Below, one piece after another: positions 59,092-62,149 of a stretch of 62,149 nt of DNA (the stretch's first letter is position 1; every line of letters starts with the position of its first letter). Below the pieces are notes generated by a model. The model searched no databases. It was given only the letters and a program-made list of their open reading frames with translations, and had not been told where the DNA came from. Source of the stretch: an uncultured Collinsella sp. (lineage in GTDB: Bacteria; Actinomycetota; Coriobacteriia; Coriobacteriales; Coriobacteriaceae); the NCBI GenBank assembly GCA_902479095.1, contig CABSNL010000002.1:1-62149 (forward strand), read 5' to 3'. A program made the translations under genes and the position numbers.

Positions 59092-59129
59092 TCCCACATT
59101 CATCCGCACATGTGCGGATGAATGTGGGA
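59092..59129. promoter_or_regulatory. Perfect 38-bp palindrome near the right end of the IS element
   Basis: The centre is CATCCGCACATGTGCGGATG (59101-59120), extended on each side by TCCCACATT and its complement. It lies 53 nt upstream of the transposase start, where it could be a transposase or regulator site, or block transcription. Confidence 0.8.
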
Positions 59130-59292
59130 GGTGTTCGGATAAAGTCGATAATCAAGGGTTGATAATCAAGGCATTTGAGTTTTCAAAATGTCCCGGATCG
59201 GCGGGGCGATTCGGGATACAATATCAATAGAAAACGACGCACCCCGCGTAAATGTTTGGGAGCGCGGGCGGCCTAGTTTTCAGCTTTTGTTA

Positions 59293-59320
59293 AATGCCCG
59301 GGATCCGACCCCCGGGCATT
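59293..59320. terminator. Hairpin between IS element and pilin gene
   Basis: AATGCCCGGG (59293-59302) pairs exactly with CCCGGGCATT (59311-59320), followed on plus by CTTATTT and on minus by TAACAAAA. Between the IS end and 59604 there is no credible gene. Confidence 0.65.
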
Positions 59321-59467
59321 CTTATTTGCGCTTGTTGCGGCGCAAATGCCTTCCACCGTCCGCACCGCGCGTGCGCCTACGGACCTTAAACCGAACCTCA
59401 TACGAGTCAAGAAACGCGATGACGGATGAGTCCGCATCGGACGGTGGAGGCTGGCTGTGTTGTCCAA

Positions 59468-59510
59468 AAAGAACGGGGCAAACTCCAGCGCGGAGTCTGC
59501 CCCGAAAAGA
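59468..59510 (-). terminator. Terminator after the backbone pilin gene
   Basis: CGGGGCAAACTCC (59474-59486) pairs with GGAGTCTGCCCCG (59492-59504) with one mismatch; on the minus strand TTCTTTTT follows. Confidence 0.85.
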
Positions 59511-59604
59511 GAATGGCAAAGCAAGAACGTCGATGGACGAGAAAAGTGTCCGCAAGTCTCATGGCCATCACATCCCACCTGCCAAAGGGATGGGTGAGCG
59601 AGCG

Positions 59605-61377
59605 TTACTCCTGCTCGGACTCCTCAGCCTGCTTACGGCTGCGGATGAGGTGCGCCACGCCAATGCACAGCACCGCGCCACCAGCGATCCAAGTGAAGGT
59701 CACGCCGTTGAGACCGGTGAGCGGGAGGTTGGAGCCCTTCTTATCGGTAACGGTGAGGTGAACCATGCCGTTAGTGGCGTTGGCGGAAGTAACGAGACTT
59801 TGATCGTCTGCGTCATCCACTGTAAGCTCAGGGTTGACCACTTCAGTGTTGCTCTCAGTAAGGCTGCCGCGCTTAATGGTGAACGTGATGCCTTTGTCGC
59901 CGTGAGAGTTATCGTAGCCAGGTGCGGGCGTGACCTCTGTGAGGACATAAGTGCCCTCATCGAGACCGACAACGTTAATCTTGCCCTCTTCGTTCGTGGT
60001 GAGCTTGGCAGCCTCGGCGTTCGCCTGCTTTACTCCGTTAGCATCAATGTACTTATCCTCGACAGTGTCGCCGTTCTTTTCCTGAAGCTTAAACACAACC
60101 CCAGAGAGCTTCTTAGGAGTTTCCTCATTACCAACCTTGGTGACGTCAATGCCGTAGGTGTAATCGTAGGCAGGGTGCTCGACGGTGGTGCCGGTGGTGC
60201 CGGTGCCGACAGCATGCGGGTTGTTAGAGTAGGTCAGAGTGACGGTGTTCTTTTGACCTTTGCCGAGCATGCCGGCGCTAACCTTCGTGGGGTCAAGCCT
60301 TGCCTTATAGTTCACATAGACATTTGATTTGCCGTCAACGTTAATGAGTGCGCCCTTGGTGTCATCTTCGTTTTTCGCATAGGCGTTTTTCAGATTTGAG
60401 AACGAAACCACAAGCTTGCCATCTGCATACTCTTTGCTGTAGCTATCAGGATGAACAACCTGATTGCCAATCTTGACCTCGACAACGGGATCATTGCCGT
60501 CAAGTTCGGGCACCATCGTAGAAGGCAGCTCATCTGTAAAGGTATAGCTGTACTCATTATAAGTATTGATGTTGCTGGCCACGGTACCTGCAAGCTGATA
60601 CTCAACCAGCTGATCGGATGCAGAGTCCGCAACCCTATTGGGCGCCTCGAAGACATTTTTACTCTTATCAGTCACAAAGCTGCCATTATTGTCGTCCTTG
60701 ACGGCCTTGGTCACGTTGGGGACGTCTTTTTTGGGTGTAACGTTTACGCCCTCACCGCCGACGATAGTAAAGATTGGCGAGGTGTAGGCATCGATATTAC
60801 CGTTAGTCGTATCGGTATCTTTAGTCGAACCAACACTTGCAGTCACAAAGAGCCAGTAGCCAGACTCCAAGCCCGTAAAGTTACCAGTAGTGGATGACTG
60901 CCAACCAAGCGTCGAATCGGTAGCGCCCGCATCCTCCAAAGCCTCGGCGATCTTGTCCAGTGTACTACCAGTATCAACGTTGGCGTTGTTGCCAGCATTA
61001 TTATTAATGAAAGCAATCCACTCCTGAACGCTCGCGTTCCTCGTAGGAGCTCCTGCAACACCTGAGAACTTGTCAGTAACAGCCTGTTTAACTTTTGGCG
61101 AAGCCCAATCGATGTCGGAAAGCGTCTTATCCCCAGTGGAATCCCAGACTCCCTCGCTCTTCTGGTCCTGCGTAACCTTAGCCTTGAAAATCTGGATACC
61201 CTTAAAGGTCGTATCCTTGTAGATCTCCTCATTAATCGTCACGTTGCCACTCGTCGTAGCCACCGGCGTACCCGCCGCAAACGCCATGGTCACCGGGGCC
61301 ATAACTCCGCCGAAGCTCAACGCCGCTGTGAGGCCGGCGGTTACTGCCAGGCGTGCGATGTTCTTGCTCATGCTCAT
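59605..61377 (-). CDS. SpaA-type pilin with LPLTG anchor (major pilin candidate)
   Basis: A 590-residue exported pilin. The signal peptide (about 1-35) is ARLAVTAGLTAALSFGGVMA followed by PVTMAFA. TPKKDVPNVTKAVKDD contains a Lys in the position of the pilin-motif Lys used by class C sortases. The C-terminal Cna-B-like domain has GTYVLTEVTPAPGYDNSHG, an E-box-like motif for isopeptide bonds. The end is SNLPLTGLNGVTFTWIAGG, the sortase signal, then a membrane segment and RSRKQAEESEQE. GAGGAAAAG precedes the ATG at 61377. It follows the partial pilin gene on the same strand and has its own terminator. Confidence 0.92.
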   Translation of the reverse strand: MSMSKNIARLAVTAGLTAALSFGGVMAPVTMAFAAGTPVATTSGNVTINEEIYKDTTFKGIQIFKAKVTQDQKSEGVWDSTGDKTLSDIDWASPKVKQAVTDKFSGVAGAPTRNASVQEWIAFINNNAGNNANVDTGSTLDKIAEALEDAGATDSTLGWQSSTTGNFTGLESGYWLFVTASVGSTKDTDTTNGNIDAYTSPIFTIVGGEGVNVTPKKDVPNVTKAVKDDNNGSFVTDKSKNVFEAPNRVADSASDQLVEYQLAGTVASNINTYNEYSYTFTDELPSTMVPELDGNDPVVEVKIGNQVVHPDSYSKEYADGKLVVSFSNLKNAYAKNEDDTKGALINVDGKSNVYVNYKARLDPTKVSAGMLGKGQKNTVTLTYSNNPHAVGTGTTGTTVEHPAYDYTYGIDVTKVGNEETPKKLSGVVFKLQEKNGDTVEDKYIDANGVKQANAEAAKLTTNEEGKINVVGLDEGTYVLTEVTPAPGYDNSHGDKGITFTIKRGSLTESNTEVVNPELTVDDADDQSLVTSANATNGMVHLTVTDKKGSNLPLTGLNGVTFTWIAGGAVLCIGVAHLIRSRKQAEESEQE

Positions 61378-61485
61378 CTTCTTTTCCTCTGCTTTCTGCT
61401 CGAATTCCATTTGATATAAATCTGTCTGTCTGTGTCTTAGCATCTACTTCGCTACGTCTCGCCCCGCTCTCTGTGGGGCTGCCAG

Positions 61486-62149
61486 CTACTCTTTATGGCT
61501 GCCACCTCCCCGCTTGACCAGGAGCGCGACCACGATGAGCGCGGCTCCGGCGACCGCTGCGGCGGCCGCGGCGTACATTGCCATATCGCCAGTCGAGGGC
61601 ATAAAGCCTCCGGTGGTAATGCTAGGGGGTGTGCCGGTGGGCGTGTTGATGAGCGACGCCTCCAGGCTGCCCGTCGACCCGTCCGCGCTGTCGGCGCGCA
61701 GGGGCGACTCGGCCGTGATGGTGAGCTTGGGCTTGGCGGCGGCCACCTGGTCGACGTCCAGACCCTCGGCCTTGACCGTCACGGAGCGCGTGCCCTCAAA
61801 GGCGGTGTAGCCCTTGGGCGCCTTGAGCTCGCGGACCTCCAGATTGCCCGAGTCCACGCCCGAGACGGTCACACGGCCATCCTCGCCCGTGGTGACGGTG
61901 GCCTTGCCCTCTGCATTCCACGTGCCTTCGGCCGCCGGTGTGCGACCGCGGTCGTCGGCGATGCTCAGGACCGCCCCGGCAAGCGGCTTGTCGCCGTCGC
62001 TGCCGCGCTTGGTGAGCGCGAGATCCCAAGTGTAGGCGCACGCATCGTCGCTCGGCGTGCGGGTAAAGCCGGCGTCGCCGGACTGGTCGGCAAAGGGAGA
62101 GCGCGGGTAGCGCAGGTAGACCTCGTTGGGGTTGCCCTCCGCGATGCCG
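61486..62149 (-). CDS. Sortase-anchored pilin or adhesin, C-terminal part (cut by window edge)
   Basis: The open frame continues beyond base 62149, so only the last 220 residues are seen. They contain a Cna-B/SpaA-like domain (DLALTKRGSDGDKPLAGAVL to VRELKAPKGYTAFEGT, E-box with Glu), a linker rich in Ser/Thr/Gly, and the C-terminus GGFMPSTGDMAMYA, a variant sortase motif (MPSTG), a hydrophobic stretch AAVAGAALIVVALLV and KRGGGSHKE. Internal starts at 61872 are not real starts. It is directly upstream of the major pilin gene and may be a minor or tip pilin. The first residues visible (GIAEGNPNEVYLRYPRSPF) belong to an earlier domain. Confidence 0.85.
   Translation of the reverse strand, partial: GIAEGNPNEVYLRYPRSPFADQSGDAGFTRTPSDDACAYTWDLALTKRGSDGDKPLAGAVLSIADDRGRTPAAEGTWNAEGKATVTTGEDGRVTVSGVDSGNLEVRELKAPKGYTAFEGTRSVTVKAEGLDVDQVAAAKPKLTITAESPLRADSADGSTGSLEASLINTPTGTPPSITTGGFMPSTGDMAMYAAAAAAVAGAALIVVALLVKRGGGSHKE

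Larger units (their letters stand above)
57522..59155 (-). mobile_element. IS30-family insertion element
   Basis: One transposase gene is flanked by imperfect inverted repeats: left TTGATTTCCGATCTCAGCCG... (57522-57546) and right GTGTTCGGATAAAGTCGATA... (59131-59155), matching at 19 of 25 positions. Outside the ends, GCATTTGAGTTTTC occurs at both 57506-57519 and 59171-59184 in the same orientation, and GATAATCAAGG is doubled on the right (59148-59158, 59161-59171). These may be the target site or parts of an earlier insertion. IS30 elements usually make 2-3 bp duplications, so the 14-bp match is unusual. Confidence 0.8.

Noticed and set aside
57627..59162. 511-residue plus-strand frame over the IS element
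   Set aside because: Antisense shadow of the transposase in very GC-rich sequence; the DDE motifs are on the minus strand.
59273..59578. 101-residue frame between the pilin gene and the IS element
   Set aside because: It runs through two hairpin terminators and has no family similarity or ribosome binding site.

Overview
The window comes from a GC-rich actinobacterium of the class Coriobacteriia, and a gut Collinsella is the most likely source. This is inferred from gene content: type III glutamine synthetase, a MurT/GatD lipid II amidation enzyme, GatCAB, SpaA-type pili with a class C sortase, long SARP-like regulators, a PTS, and MetH with a separate reactivation protein. No 16S gene is present to confirm it. 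Bases 1-45 are not genomic: they are an Illumina Nextera adapter joined to the 5' end of guaA, so the true contig starts at 46.

Layout. 46-3618: truncated guaA, asparaginase, a divergent XRE regulator/hypothetical pair around a perfect 26-bp palindrome, a DUF1648 membrane protein and ychF. 3746-9058: a disaccharide-phosphate module (family 4 glucosidase, PTS EIICB, zinc dehydrogenase, GntR/UTRA regulator) with candidate operators between the divergent arms. 9188-13617: an iron-sulfur protein, an internally deleted glycerol dehydrogenase, an intact GldA-like enzyme and an iron alcohol dehydrogenase. 14118-18460: two TPR-like paralogues and a fused MurT-GatD. 18562-19273: tRNA-Glu with duplicated downstream segments and a palindromic MITE-like repeat. 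19274-21361: glnN. 21788-28254: methionine synthesis (metF, MetH activation protein, metH) interrupted by an AT-richer DNA methyltransferase/putative restriction enzyme pair. 28363-39860: housekeeping and sugar metabolism (UPF0210, methyltransferase, yhbY, SARP-like regulator, nagB, crr, glmM, rpsI, rplM, patatin).

39957-41122: an exact 62-bp-period array of hairpins with compensating stem changes, then a 211-bp tandem repeat carrying T-arm-like sequence, then ssrA (tmRNA). 41359-49046: a hypothetical gene, a P1B-like ATPase with a small partner, and a two-subunit ABC exporter divergent from an AraC regulator. 49111-62149: a mosaic of a DUF4143 ATPase, the gatCAB operon, a class C sortase, an AbiEi/AbiEii-like toxin-antitoxin pair, an IS30-family element, and two sortase-anchored pilin genes, the last cut by the window edge. 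The sortase and pilins lie on the same strand but are separated by the toxin-antitoxin pair and the IS element.

The most unusual signal is a pair of 139-140-bp palindromic elements (29746-29885 and 50682-50820). Each lies immediately downstream of a gene, in the same orientation to it. They share a 60-nt core with fixed end blocks and a fixed central TTAAT, while the stems differ in sequence but stay complementary. This looks like a structured 3'-UTR RNA family or a structured mobile repeat.
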